Shown here in pieces: positions 11,528 through 24,000 of a stretch of 64,000 nucleotides of DNA. The stretch's first letter is position 1. Each line of letters begins with the position of its first letter. The notes below the pieces were generated by a model. It saw only the letters and a program-made list of their open reading frames with translations. It had not been told where the DNA came from and ran no database searches. Both the position numbers and the translations under genes were made by a program. Source of the stretch: Sipunculus nudus (lineage: Eukaryota > Annelida > Sipuncula > Golfingiida > Sipunculidae); assembly GCA_026874595.1 (NCBI GenBank), contig CM049306.1, forward strand, positions 61,324,019 through 61,388,018, given 5' to 3'.

Positions 11528-13919
11528 ATGTGTAAGTATTCTTCACATTTATCTTATTATTATTAATTATTATTTATTATTGATTTTTAAAGATATATAT
11601 ATATATACAGCATGGCCTGTTAAGAAAACATTCTGTGTCCTTTCTATTTGGTTTTGTCCGGCCACGCTAGACAATGCAAAAGAGCAAATTTCCTATCAAC
11701 AAGGTAATTTGTTTTGTGTTTAAGGCGGCATTCTAGCAAACAGGAATTTCAATTCATTCTGGTAATACCCCGAAGACTAATCCGTATTTCCTACAGACTT
11801 TTGCAGATTTCGTCCTGAACACAGGAACATTAGACTACCTTGACATTTATCAACAGTTTCAGCAGATTTCTCAGCAAAAACTTGCGAGTAGGAAAATTTG
11901 TCCATTTGTGCAACTTAGATGTGGGAAATTTTCATAATAAATCACACCAGCACACTTGACAATGACATTCTGCATGTCCATACTATTCTGTTTACTTTAT
12001 TACAGCCAGGTTTACTCTGGTTCTTCTCTCTGTCTGCTGTGGTCTCATCAATCTGTCAGCTGTCCATGGACAACGTGAAGACTGCCTCGGGCTTATCGAC
12101 GACATTGATTATGAAGTACAACAATACGTAAGTACTAATCACAATTCAGTAGTTGGGCTTTGTTTAAAGAATACAGCTGATTTTCACCAAAAAATTTTTG
12201 AAATTTCTATATCCGTTTACGAGAGTTAACACTATTTTTGCTAATAAAAAACTTTTCGTAATTTTAAAGATTTATTTATTGAGGACGCGTATATATTGTG
12301 CATCTATATTGAATGAGTATGTATAATATTTGAGCAGGTTGTGATAAGTTGCTTTTTCAGCTTTTTATTGATTAAATTAATTGAATTGACACACTATCCA
12401 AAAGAGTGGATATTAATTAATATTTGTATTTATTTAAATGAATATTTGAAATATAAGGTAAAATATTATCCTTTTCTTTTATCTGCAACATTAAAATAAT
12501 TATTTTTATAAACAAATGATGGAATATTACAGTGTACCATCCACCGGTCAGTTATCACTCTGGAGAATGCCTGCTCTGCTAATCTGACCAAATATCGAGC
12601 ACCTGCAGCAATACAAGAACAAATAATTTACCCCAACACAACAACATTAAAGGTTTGTATAAACCCTGGCAATGTAAAAGGCAGTGCAAAAGAACATGCT
12701 TTGATCTTGAAAATTAAAATTTAGGTAAACAGTTAGTAAACTACTCAGTCTTCTTTTGATTTAACTGAATTAATGAATGTCTGTCATAAATTCTAGCAAA
12801 GAATAGAGGATGACGTGTCCAATTATGATATATTTGTTATAATAATAAGGGGTCACGAAACGTATTATGCCAAAAAGTTATTTCAATAATAATAACTTTT
12901 TAACATGTTTTAAAGATTTCTTTTCACTTGCATAAGTAGAACTTATTAATATTGCGAGTTTGACAATAAAAGCAAAAAAAAAAAGCTCATATATCAAGTG
13001 ACAACTTGATGGCGCTGACAAACTACAGATGACTTGACGGGAATAGTACTTAAAACAATAAAACATAGATACATAAGAAATAGGATATGATGATCTATAA
13101 CTGATTGTATTAGGAATATTTTTCTGATTGTTCGGGTCGGTTGTTATTTCAGGAGGCATGGAGAGTCCTGAACAAACTGAAAACCTATAGTGTCACAGCG
13201 AGTCGTATGTGCTTCCGTCCAGGAAACAAAAGCAAAGATCCGGATATAAACTTCTGCACCACACACGAACTGATTGGTCACTATTTGAATAACATGCAGC
13301 AAATTCTGGTAACGAATGAATTTTTCTCCTAAAACGGTTGCATCATTTAACATTTGCTATTTTGTTATTAGCAGACTGAATTTTTTGGTATGTTAGAATA
13401 TCTGTCAGTCAAAATGTAACATGAGCTGTATATATGTCTCTGTGTTTACCATTTATTAATTTGTTTACTATCAATATAGAAATTTAAAACGTGGTATTTT
13501 TAAACGAAATATGAATTTAAAAATCAGTTTAAAAATTTAGCTAAACGTTTGTTTCTGTCTTTTACTCTGTTTTAATAATCCAAAAAGAACAGTTTTATTC
13601 AAAATAATGTATCGTTATTGACAAGTGCAAATTAAAAAAAATACCTTTAAACGTTTTTCCAAATTTTAATAAATTTCCGGATGAGATTTTAAGCAGATAC
13701 AAGACGTGATTATTACAGCTCTTTCTGACTGTCCTTCAGAACTGTAATTATTTTATTATTATATTTTCACAGTGCTTCAGGCAGGATTTCTATGAAGAAG
13801 AGTCCACAGAACAGCAACTCAGCACTTTTAACATAAGCACTGTATCCCAGCGCGCTACACATTATGTTGTAACCATGCGACAACTTTTAAAGGTCATTCA
13901 CTTAGCCCTAAAGAAGTAG
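11528..13919 (+). CDS. Gene A: secreted helical cytokine-like protein, 182 aa
   Basis: Five exons: 11528-11531, 12006-12127, 12533-12652, 13153-13308 and 13773-13919, all with GT-AG introns. Exon 1 is only ATG plus one base (phase 1); the other introns are phase 0. Every exon joins in frame and the protein ends at TAG 13917-13919. Residues 1-23 form a signal peptide (MSRFTLVLLSVCCG..., predicted cut after VHG). The mature chain starts QREDC followed by a first helix. Exon 3 opens with Cys and has a second Cys after LENA, plus a likely N-glycosylation site (NLT). Exon 4 codes two helical blocks around a Cys-flanked loop. Exon 5 opens with Cys, has an NIS site and ends in a basic amphipathic helix. 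Size, phase pattern and helix order fit long-chain class I cytokines (IL-6 type). There is no identity-level match, so the function, a secreted immune or growth signal, is inferred. ATTAAA at 13984 may be the poly(A) signal. Confidence 0.78.
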
Positions 13920-14169
13920 AGTGCTTGGCAAAGAAAACGTTACAAAAAAGCAGCATTACGGTGTTATTGACGACTGATTTACAATTAAAGTTTACTCAGG
14001 ATATTTTATTATATTTTGTAATATAGAGAAAATCGTTTTAAATATCAGCTCAGTTTAATTATCTATTTCTGTTTTTAACTATTAATTATACAATATAACA
14101 GCGAAATTAGAATCTATAGGATCTCTTCTGTTGTGATATTGTTGAACCTGAGGGAAATGTATGGTTTCA

Positions 14170-14770
14170 TATGTCTGTTTTAATGCGAGTTGGTGGAAAC
14201 GACCTCTTGTTTACTTTTCTCTCTGACTTTTTATCGTGTCACTTTCATTCTTTCTTCATTGCGTTATTTTCTTACGTGTTCTCCTTTCTCTTTGGTTTGC
14301 TTTCTATCATTTTTGGCGCTCTTGTTTCCTCGTCGTCTTCTTGTGATATTCTCCTTGGCGTTCTTTCATTTTTTATCACTCCCTGTATTCCTCTCTCTCG
14401 CTGGTTACCCCTTCTTTTAGGCTCTTCTTTATTCCTTCCCGTTATTTCTCTCCCTCTCTCTGGTTTCCGTACTGTCTGGCTTTCTCCTTTCTCTACTGGA
14501 TTTCCTTAGATTCTTTCCCTCTGCCTTGCTGGTTTATCTCTGGCTTCTTCCTTTATCTTTTACTTCCCCTTTTCTGTCTTGATTTACTTTTTCTCTCAGA
14601 CTTCCCTGTTTTTCTCTGAATTCCTTGTTTTTCTGTGAATCTACCTTTTCCTCTTCTTCCGTCTGTCTGAGTGTTCATTGTATCTTCCTCCGTTCAGGCA
14701 TTTTTTTACTTTTCTTTTAACTTTCTCCCTTACTTTCTATGTTGGTTTCTTGTTTTTTTTAGCATCTCTC
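14170..14770 (+). repeat. Pyrimidine-rich (C+T) tract of about 600 bp
   Basis: The plus strand is overwhelmingly C and T ('TTTCTCTCTGACTTTTTATC', 'TTCCTCTCTCTCGCTGG' and so on), with diverged repeats of 'TTTCTCTGA(C/A)TTCC'. The two open frames over it (from 14171 and 14190) are low-complexity artefacts, not genes. It lies 250 bp after gene A. Confidence 0.8.
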
Positions 14771-15637
14771 CCCCACATAAAAAAGACGGCCTGTAATTCC
14801 CTGTATATCCCATCAATTGGAAGATGAAAATTATGTATTGCCAGCTTTTCAGAATAAGCGTATAATTACTTTAATAATTCTTCTTATATAATATCGTTCC
14901 TGTTTAATCATTCAGGGAGCTAATGGATCAGGAATAACAGCGGCGTATCCAGAATATGAGGTCGGGGGGGGGGGGGGGGCAGTTAACAGACAAATCTATA
15001 TACCGAATACTGAGTATATATATTCCGATTTTTTGTGCAAAGGTAGCATATGGCATATCAGGGCTTTTCATTTACTAGAACGCATTAATGGTGATGACGT
15101 TGAGGCAAAATTTTAATTTAAAATATCGGCTGGCGTAAATCTATACAGGATTTAAAGGATAGGACAATAACAAAGAGAATGTACAGCCTTTGAAATATCC
15201 ATATTTAAAATAAACAGGCCAAAAAGTGTAACTTCCTTGTTGTCGGTGATATCCAGTGAATGTATTGCATGTTAACAGAAGGATTAAATTAGAATGATTA
15301 ATTTGATAATGGCAAGTATAGAAGAGTCAATTTGATGGGATACTAAAAAAAAAACATGCATACAACTGTCCTTCGGTCGTGCGTTTACTGCATGATAAAA
15401 ATCAAACCATGGCTTATTTTATAATTTCCGGTGTTAATTGCAAGTTTTAATCGTGATCTTGGTGCAATAATGTTTTATGTCAGGTAGCCTGATAATGTCT
15501 ACCCACGATGTGAAAAATGTCTATCTCCTGTAATCTTTAGTAATTAAAAGGAAACCAACACATTTATCTAGATCGAATTTATTTAATATACTGAAATGAA
15601 ATGAAGCAAGGCAAATATTGAAATCTTTGTATTTATA

Positions 15638-15678
<41 letters not shown>

Positions 15679-15792
15679 CTTGGCTTTTATAATCAATCGT
15701 CCTTCATTAGGATGTGAGGGGTCAGATTTTATTACTGGTAATAGTAAATAAAGACAACCAATGGCGATCCAGGAAGCAACACACACACACAT

Positions 15793-15823
<31 letters not shown>

Positions 15824-17465
15824 TTATTTATAAAGCAATGCAAATATAAGAAATGCCTTATTGGTTTTCATGTATAAGGTTTTATTCATAAGGTTACGCC
15901 TCGTGAATTAGACAAGGGTTATGGTTATAAATACAACCACGTGACCGCGTGGCTGACTCAAACATAAATGACCACGTGGTGGTTTTGTTCATTAAGATCC
16001 TCATGTAGTTGAGAACAGGCCTGGTTACCCACGTTATGCTTCAGTACGAGTCCACGTATATCCGGGTACGGTATAGTTATAACTTCTGATCAGGACGTTG
16101 AAAGAGGCTTTAGCATTTAATTATACCATATACAATCTGAAACAGTATACACCAGCAACCGACTATTGGAATTATTGATAAAATGGCGATTTTCTATAGA
16201 CTAATACATATATATATATATATATATGTGTGAATATATATTCTTTCAAATGTCGATACGTCGATATGGTTGCCGATACGCGTTGTATACTGCATTTATC
16301 ATATCGAGGATAAAACAATGACTGCCATTAAATATTGATACAAGCCTAACAATAGCTATAATCTTAAATACTTGTACAGCTATAGCTACATTTTTTTTGT
16401 TATTTTGGCTCAATATTTGCTCAATTTTCAACACTTTTTGATTCGAAGACACAAGAAAATTCTAGAGGCTAACAGTCATGATGATCCAATAGGACAATTG
16501 ATACAAGCGATATCCTGTAATTTCTTATTATGAAATGCGCAGCTGACAGAGTGTTGAGAAAAACGTGAAGAAACCTGAAAATGGAAACTGAAATTATGAT
16601 CTTGAAATCGCTATGTACAAAAGCAAAATTTTATCCCTATACATTTTATCCCTATATGGTGAGGGGGACATGTCCCCCCCCCCCAAAAAAAACCCCCAAG
16701 GCCCATGATTGCTGACGTTCCTCGTTATAGATGAAATCTATACACATATTACATATTGCTGCCATTTAATTATTTTTTTAATTCTGTGATCGTAGCAGGG
16801 CACGTTTCCCTTTATAATCCACCATTTTACCTTTACCTGATTAAGTTTTTGCTCAATTTTTCGAGGTGTTTTTTTATACCGTTCAAAGAAGGCAGGAAAA
16901 TGTTATTGATTCATGGATTGGTATTCCCGGAATAACAACAACTATGTAATTTCATGACATGAAAACAGTCCATGATTTTCCCCGACAAAATACAAAGGAA
17001 CGATGGGAAGGGGGTGGGGTGCAAAGGGCTTGACACAAAATCGGAATTTGAATATTCAGTACTTTTATTGAATAAATACGGTTAAAGAAAAAGGTTTGGA
17101 AAATTCTGCCCACTTATTACGTATCTTAAACTATTTATCAAACGACAAATTGGGCACATCCTTTGAAATTATTACCTATCCATTTCTACATTTCATCAAT
17201 TTCTACCAAGGTATATTAGGACTAGTTTACCCTAAAATATCCATATGCTTTCTTGAAATGACGTTATATATAAAATAAGGATTTCTTTAATCAGTTGTTT
17301 TTATCAACTAATATTTTTTTCTTTGTAGAAATACAGAACATATAGATATTATGTTGTATTATAAGAAAGTAAAAACATGTATTATCAGAGCTTTATTCAG
17401 AAAATGGTTTAAAAAGAAAAATCGGGCGAATCGTCAATATGTAATGCGTATCGAATTGAGTGTAT
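14771..17465. other. Intergenic region with G tract and TA microsatellites
   Basis: It contains a 16-base G tract at 14964-14979 that follows 'GGCGTATCCAGAATATGAGG' and is followed by CA, TA repeats at 15633-15677, 15793-15823 and 16208-16227, and AT-rich sequence. No supported gene was seen. Confidence 0.6.
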
Positions 17466-17469
17466 CGCA

Positions 17470-17721
17470 ATGCGTATTGTACGTGAATTGGCAGACCGAG
17501 ACCAAGCCCTAGTAAAAGTATATAAGAAAGGAGAAACAGATTTATTACAAGTGCCAATTTACGAGCTGGGGGCTGTTCCCGATATTTTAAAAAGTAATTT
17601 CATATCCTTGAAATATGTATCAGCGCGCGTACATGCTGATAACCAGAGAATGTGTCACCTTTGCCAAGAGCAGATTATTTATCGAATATTTCACGTATTA
17701 ATAGGGTCAATGGGTGCTTAA
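17470..17721 (+). CDS. Hypothetical 83-codon open frame
   Basis: An ATG-initiated frame runs 83 codons with mixed, non-repetitive codons and a C-x2-C pair near the end (MCHLCQEQ). I do not recognise it and see no flanking exons or promoter. It could be a retrocopy fragment or a chance frame. Confidence 0.15.
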   Translation: MRIVRELADRDQALVKVYKKGETDLLQVPIYELGAVPDILKSNFISLKYVSARVHADNQRMCHLCQEQIIYRIFHVLIGSMGA

Positions 17722-19830
17722 GGCTTGGAGCTCTTTGCGAAACATAAAACCACATGTATGGTGGTAAACCAGGATACATGCGTGGCTATGATAAAATAAT
17801 ATATTGTCTGTATGTTATTATATCCCTATCTGTGATGACCTAGTGGATACGGAAAACAAGACCCTACTCATAAAGTATATATACATGCACACTTACATTT
17901 GTCTGGACGTAATGATTCCTAAAACTGAATTAACACCCAGGTCTCCAAAGTATGTATCAAATCGGTTATCAAATGTACTCATTTCTGTTGTAACTCTTGA
18001 ATATAAAAATAATACTAGGTTATAGACAATACCTAGTCCAAAAAGTACATAATTATCAAAGTGTGCATATAAAGAATTATAGAAACTCTATGTTGTTATA
18101 CCTTGTTTAGGAAGTAACTTGATTTAGAATGTCCTGCTCCAGTTGTTATCAGTCCGTCTCAGTTGTTGAATATCCTCTACAGTTCACCACAAACAACTGA
18201 TCAATAGTTTATGATCATGGACACAGTGGATGGTGTCTCTCATGTTGAGAGTGTTTGGATACTTTGTTCGCGACGGTTTCATATTCATGATATTCGCTAT
18301 ATAAAGATAATCGCGAAAATGAAGGCTTCCTGAATAAAACACCTCATCAACACAGGCGAACGGTCATTTATAATTACCATATTGGCATTGTATGTATGTT
18401 ATTCAAGCGACCATACCTTTACATTCAAAAGAAGAAAGACATATTTATTTTATAATTAATAGCATATATTTTATGTTACCTGTAAATAAAAGTTAGACAT
18501 TATAAATTATATCTGATCTTTTACATTATCTGCCTGCAAAGGACAATGTCCTCGTCAAATTGTTATTTGAGTGCGCATGTTAAATAATCATTGTGCCACT
18601 CGATATACTATATGTGTAGGTCACTGCATGCATGGAGCTTCGCTTAATAATAAAAAAAGTGACAATCGCGAAATATTAGCCTCGATTGCGGATGTTAAAA
18701 CATGCAACCACAGTATTAACAACATGTTTCACTTATATTTTGTGGGCGGGGCTGGCAGAAAAAAAGTAGAAATAACTTGGTATGAAATACAAAAACCAAA
18801 CTTCAAGACATGAGTGAAGGAAGCTAAGAGGGCGCACCCATATCTCACCTAATTAGGTGAAGGATCTTGGCAGCGGCCCCCGTAGCAAGGAAATAGCATA
18901 TATCCTATATACAGTCATACTCTCCAGAAAATACTATTATATGATATATGCAATTGAAGATTCCTTCATATATACTCTTTGTGACAAGTGAAATTCCTTT
19001 AAACACTAAAATAATGATAAAGGGAATTGTTTCCTTTTCTGACGGCTAAACATAAGATCATATTTTGTAATCAGTCTTCACCGTCTCTAGGTAAGTGTGT
19101 CTATTTGTCCGTCAATCTTTCGACAAGGAAGCTCTGATGCGGGGGCTGATATAGAGGAGTGGAATTTCAAGAATGAGTCCGGTATTGTTTGAACCCTTAA
19201 ATATCCGGGTTTATCTAGTATGTATTTAAAAATATTTAGACTAATTATGTGTACATAAAGTGATTTACAAATAATAAGATATGATAAGACATATCAATAG
19301 GCATACTATGTTCTAAGTCCTTCACATATGGTCATTTTATCCACTTATCACCACTAAATTATCATAAAATGAAAAATATAGATTTCCAAACTAAAGCTGA
19401 TGTTACTTGGTATTTAGACGTTTTAAACCCAAATGGCTCAACGTTATCTCGGTTATAGGGATATTCCTTTGTTCGTCATCTCTTCATCCCTCCTCAACCG
19501 TACGACACACAGCACTTGTAACAAAAATCCACAAAAATGTAGTCAGTCTGAGCCTGATATCCATGCGTGATGTGATCGCGTTAAAAATTAGATCACTATA
19601 GCAAATTTTCATCCATCTGCTGAACGAAAAACAAAAGGTTTGAGCACTTCAATAGGGGCTACTCTTACAGGTAAACTAAAAAAACACTCAGGGTCTACTC
19701 ATAGGTGGCAGCATATATTGCCCTACCATTTGATGTGCTTGCTCATCCTGCAGATTTAGCTTTCATTTTAGGTAAAATCCGTGCAAAAAAATTAGTTGCT
19801 CATGAATCGCTTTAATTTCCTCCGCCGAGA
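17722..19830. other. AT-rich intergenic sequence, no gene seen
   Basis: Only short frames with no splice or promoter context. Confidence 0.4.
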
Positions 19831-19839
19831 GGGTATGCG

Positions 19840-20140
19840 TTTATGAATCCCCCTTCGTGTATGTATTTGTTCACAACATAACTCTCGCAATCATGAAGAA
19901 TCATGAAATTTTCAGGGCACCTCGGGGAAAGGGCCAGTGAAGAATCGATTGGATGTTTTTGTGGGTCCGGATAATGTACCGGATCCAGAACGCTTGCAGG
20001 AATATTCACAAATGTGTAGTCACATATGCACTATTGAATTTAGGAATATGGGCCGAAGAAGTGAATGCAAAATTAATGTGGGGAACTTATGCACCAATGA
20101 ACCTAGGAATATGGGCCAATCAATGTATGAAAAGACGGGT
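19840..20140. repeat. Dispersed repeat copy (partner at 29508-29700)
   Basis: It shares 'GTTTGTTCACAAC-TAA', 'CGCAA(T/C)C(A/G)TGA', 'ATGAATCATG'-like and 'TAGGAATATGGG' words in the same order with 29508-29700. Within this copy the 'AGGAATATGGGCC' word is itself duplicated, at about 20042 and 20105. No coding frame supports a named element. Confidence 0.6.
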
Positions 20141-20978
20141 TATAACCACATTAAGGACCGCCCAATTGGCGGAGGACTGCATTCCTGAGAATGCATATTT
20201 TTTTAGTAACATTTAGTTTGCTTATTCGATTTTTTTTATCAATGAATGCATAAGAATGGTGAGAAATACTTTGTTTGCTCACATGTTTTATTTTATTGTT
20301 TAGCATTCGTGTCATGCATGTATTGATCAGCTTTTGTGATGAATTTTTGAAAATCAGGGAATAAAGCGATTTAAATGCCTTAATATTTCTTCCTTGAAAA
20401 AGAAATCTCTGCATATACGCACAGATGGTTGATTATCCGCATTGACCATGCGGAAATGTGGTTATATCGGTGGCACATAACCCTTACCAGAGTTACAACA
20501 CTTAACATGCGTGTCCGCCTCTCTCCTGAGCTGCTGCCCTCGCAGGTTAAATGCACTGAATGACATGAAATCTGATTCATTACGTCACGCACTCTTTGCC
20601 CAGCATGCACTTATTTAAAGCCGGAGGCAAAGCAGGCTGTCTGTGGGCAGGGCCAGGGGATGGTTTATTATAATGGTCAGCTCTCTGACTCAAACTAACC
20701 ATACTAATAAAAACCCTTAATGACGATACTTCCAAGAAAATAGACTGAAAGTAGTAAGGCATCGAACCAAGAGATGTCTTAAGTTCAATGCGGACAGGCG
20801 ACAGGTGATTTTACGTAACTTTCCTGTATATATTGTAAAAATTCCAACTATATAACTATGAGTTTTTACAGGGCAATTGGGTTTGTTCTGGTTAATAACT
20901 ACACCGTTTTATTTTTCTTTAATTTCAAGGATGCATGTTAAATTCCCCACGAGGCTGCATCCACGCATGTGCACTCTG

Positions 20979-20986
20979 TATAAATA
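20979..20986 (+). promoter_or_regulatory. TATA box of gene B
   Basis: TATAAATA lies 78 bp before the ATG at 21057, matching the 71-83 bp spacing of genes A, C and D. Confidence 0.55.
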
Positions 20987-21056
20987 TGCTCGGGGCCAAC
21001 CCAAAGGGCACACAAATCAAAGGCAAACCTTGCAACATTTGAAGACAAACAGAACC

Positions 21057-24000
21057 ATGCAGCTTTCCATCGCCAAAGGTTGGTAGTTTTTGTAAATATC
21101 ATAGATGCGATGATATATTTTGCAATGCTGTTCATAGTTACAGCTGATATTCATGGTTTTACAAAATATACGGGAATAATGATCATGATAATATTGGAAA
21201 GATAATATCTATGATCAAACCGTGAATATCGAACTCAGTTTGTATTCTTAAAACTCGTTCTGCAACACGTGGTAACTGGCGATCAAGATCACTTTCGCGA
21301 TCCAGGCAGGAGCATTGAAAATTTAAGGTGTCCTTACGATAGGGACCAAGTTTTCAAGACACCCGATTGTTTGCGTTTCCTTACGTTTCTAGTTTTTTTT
21401 TCTATCAGAGTTGTTTTGCTTTTTCGTTATGTTTTCTTGACTTTTACGTTTGCGATACTGAACGTTTCTGGCGTTGTATTATATTAGGGTTGTTGTGCTA
21501 TTATGTTAACGTTTTCCTGACGTCTGCTCCCGATAGTTTGCGTTTCCTTGTGCTTCTAGGCTTTTTTAACTTGCGATGTTAAGCTCTTTTTGTGCGTTTT
21601 CTTAACGTTTACCTGTGATTGCACGAACTACTTTGAGCAGGTACAAAATCTGTCAACACATCGGTTCCCTGTCCCAAGTGTCACGCATTTTCTGTTTTCT
21701 GTTTAAGTAGGACGTCCACTTAATTTATAATGCAGCCCTCAGTATATGGCTGCCATTCGACAGGACTATATTCACGGATGTAGTTTCAAGGTTTAAGGTT
21801 GCATCCTCGGAAGAAAAAACCTTCCTTAAAAAGCAAACTTTAAACTTGTTTTAAATTCTTTGGGACCCGATAAGATGTATAACACTTTAAACCTAGTGTT
21901 CTTTCTTCTGGTACATGCAAGTATTGATGAAATGCACTGATGAAAAATATTATTTTATATAAAAAAGTTAAACTTGTTTAAAAGTGTGCACATGGAGAAA
22001 GCCACTTTTCGGTTGGCTAATATTAAGGCAGATTGCACTAACTCAAAACAGCTTTTTTTCTTCATCATATTTCTTTCTGTTCAAAATGAAAATGCTATAC
22101 TTTAAAGCAACACATTAGTTTTGGTTTTAATTTGTTCTGTTGATAGTCACAATTTGTTCACTCTTTTGTCTTTAAATGCATAGCTATGGATAGAGGAAAA
22201 TATTAAGGGGCTAGATGCAAAAGCGTATAGTGGGAATTTAAATTATTTGTAAGCGTTACTTATTACGGATTCTCTGTGTGTGCGTGTGTCTGTGTGTGAG
22301 ATAGAGAGATACTCACGTAAGATGTAACGGGGTTTTTTTTTTAGCCGATAAAAATTCTGATCGTATGGGCAAAAACTGTGTATATTTCAAAACTTTATTA
22401 AAATGTGATGTTTGCATCAAACCTGTATCTCATGTGGGAATGCATAATTGTTTATTTGAAATATATCTTAAAAGAGCTATAAAGGAGTTACCGTAATTTT
22501 AAACCGTAATATGGTGTTACTTAATAGTCTATTTCCACAAAACAGAATAACAATGGATAAAAGTTTTACTTTCTGTGCCACATGCAAATTCAATTAATAA
22601 ATAATATTACCTGTTTTTATGGGAAAATATTATTTCCATATAAAATCCCTTGTTCCACGTGATAACAACACTCCCACGACATTTAGTAATCCAAGGTGCG
22701 TTTGTTTACTTTATCAATGAAACATAGCTTGAACTGAGTGTTAAAGCTTTAATAAACAACCACGGAAGATCCGCAGCATACTAACACATAATTAATAAAA
22801 TGTTGGGGTTTTTATCAATTTATAGTCTTGGCCTAAATTGGGTAGCTTGATCACAGAGATGCTCTTTAAAACTTATTCCTCTGTCAGACGGTGTTGAAAT
22901 CCATGCTTATTACTCGAGATAGGGATATATTCTTAATGAAGATCCTAACTTAAAAGGAAGAGGCACAAATTGAGCTTTCAATTAAATTTATTAATTGTGA
23001 AACTTACTTTCGGTAAAACTACGTTTACATTTAGTTTCGATGTTAAGGTATAAAATGCACCCACTGTTAATGTGTTTATACCACGACTACAATTAAACAA
23101 AGCATGTTTATCTCAAAAGGTAAGACAACCGAACAGGGTATGTGATGGTTGACGTCTTTTATTTTCTTAAATTTCTATAGTTCTTCTACTGCTTGTATAC
23201 TATTCTGTGACTTATAACCCCTCAATCAGGGTCGAATTCTATATGGTAAAACTATATATTTTGCTTTATATATACACAGACCCTTGAAAAGCCATTGAAA
23301 CTTAATTTTGAAATGTTCGGTAATCACCTGAGCATTTGAGCAATGGAAGCATATACCAGGAATATCCACATTACAAAGCGACATTTGAACAGGTTTAATG
23401 GTTTTAATGATTTAAATAGCTCCAGTCGTAAAAAAAAGAACAAAGCTTTATACTAAGCGCTTTGTTAATTTTATTCTTACGTAAAATATGTTCCTCTTAT
23501 CCTTAGAATGATTGCCTGACATCCAAGTTACTATAACCTCGACAACATATACATGTACCATTAATATATAGATCTATGTATATTTATTCTGTACAGCCAT
23601 GCATGGTTGTATGATAGATAAAAGTATACTTAAACAGTATAATAACAATCATGACCTATTAAACGTGTTATTGTTGAATGCTTCAGTTGACCCGATTGAT
23701 AAAATTTGATTAGCAAGTGCTTTTAGCGTACCTCGGGGGCCGCGCTGGATGTACTGTATGTTTATTGAGAATTTTTACGTACAGTGTATTTAACCCTTTA
23801 CTGTTTACATTTATTTAAGATTTCCGACAAATTCTGACACTATTTATATTTACACTAACAGCCATATCTTTTCAAGCTTTTTTTGTATCTTTATCAAATT
23901 TTCAACGGTTCCCACTAAGAGGGTTTGCTGAAGATTATTGAAAATCATTGAAACTTAGAAGTAATATGCAAAATTTTTGTCCTGAAAGAATACATATCAT

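Noticed and set aside
14171-14509. 112-codon Ser/Phe/Leu-rich frame
   Set aside because: It is a by-product of the pyrimidine-rich tract.
16246-16452. Minus-strand frame with a hydrophobic start and a Cys-led helix (NGSHCFILDMINA), resembling exon 2 of the cytokine-like family
   Set aside because: The acceptor context is poor, the hydrophobic stretch is broken by Arg, no GT donor stands at the expected phase-0 site, and the base composition is that of the AT-rich background.
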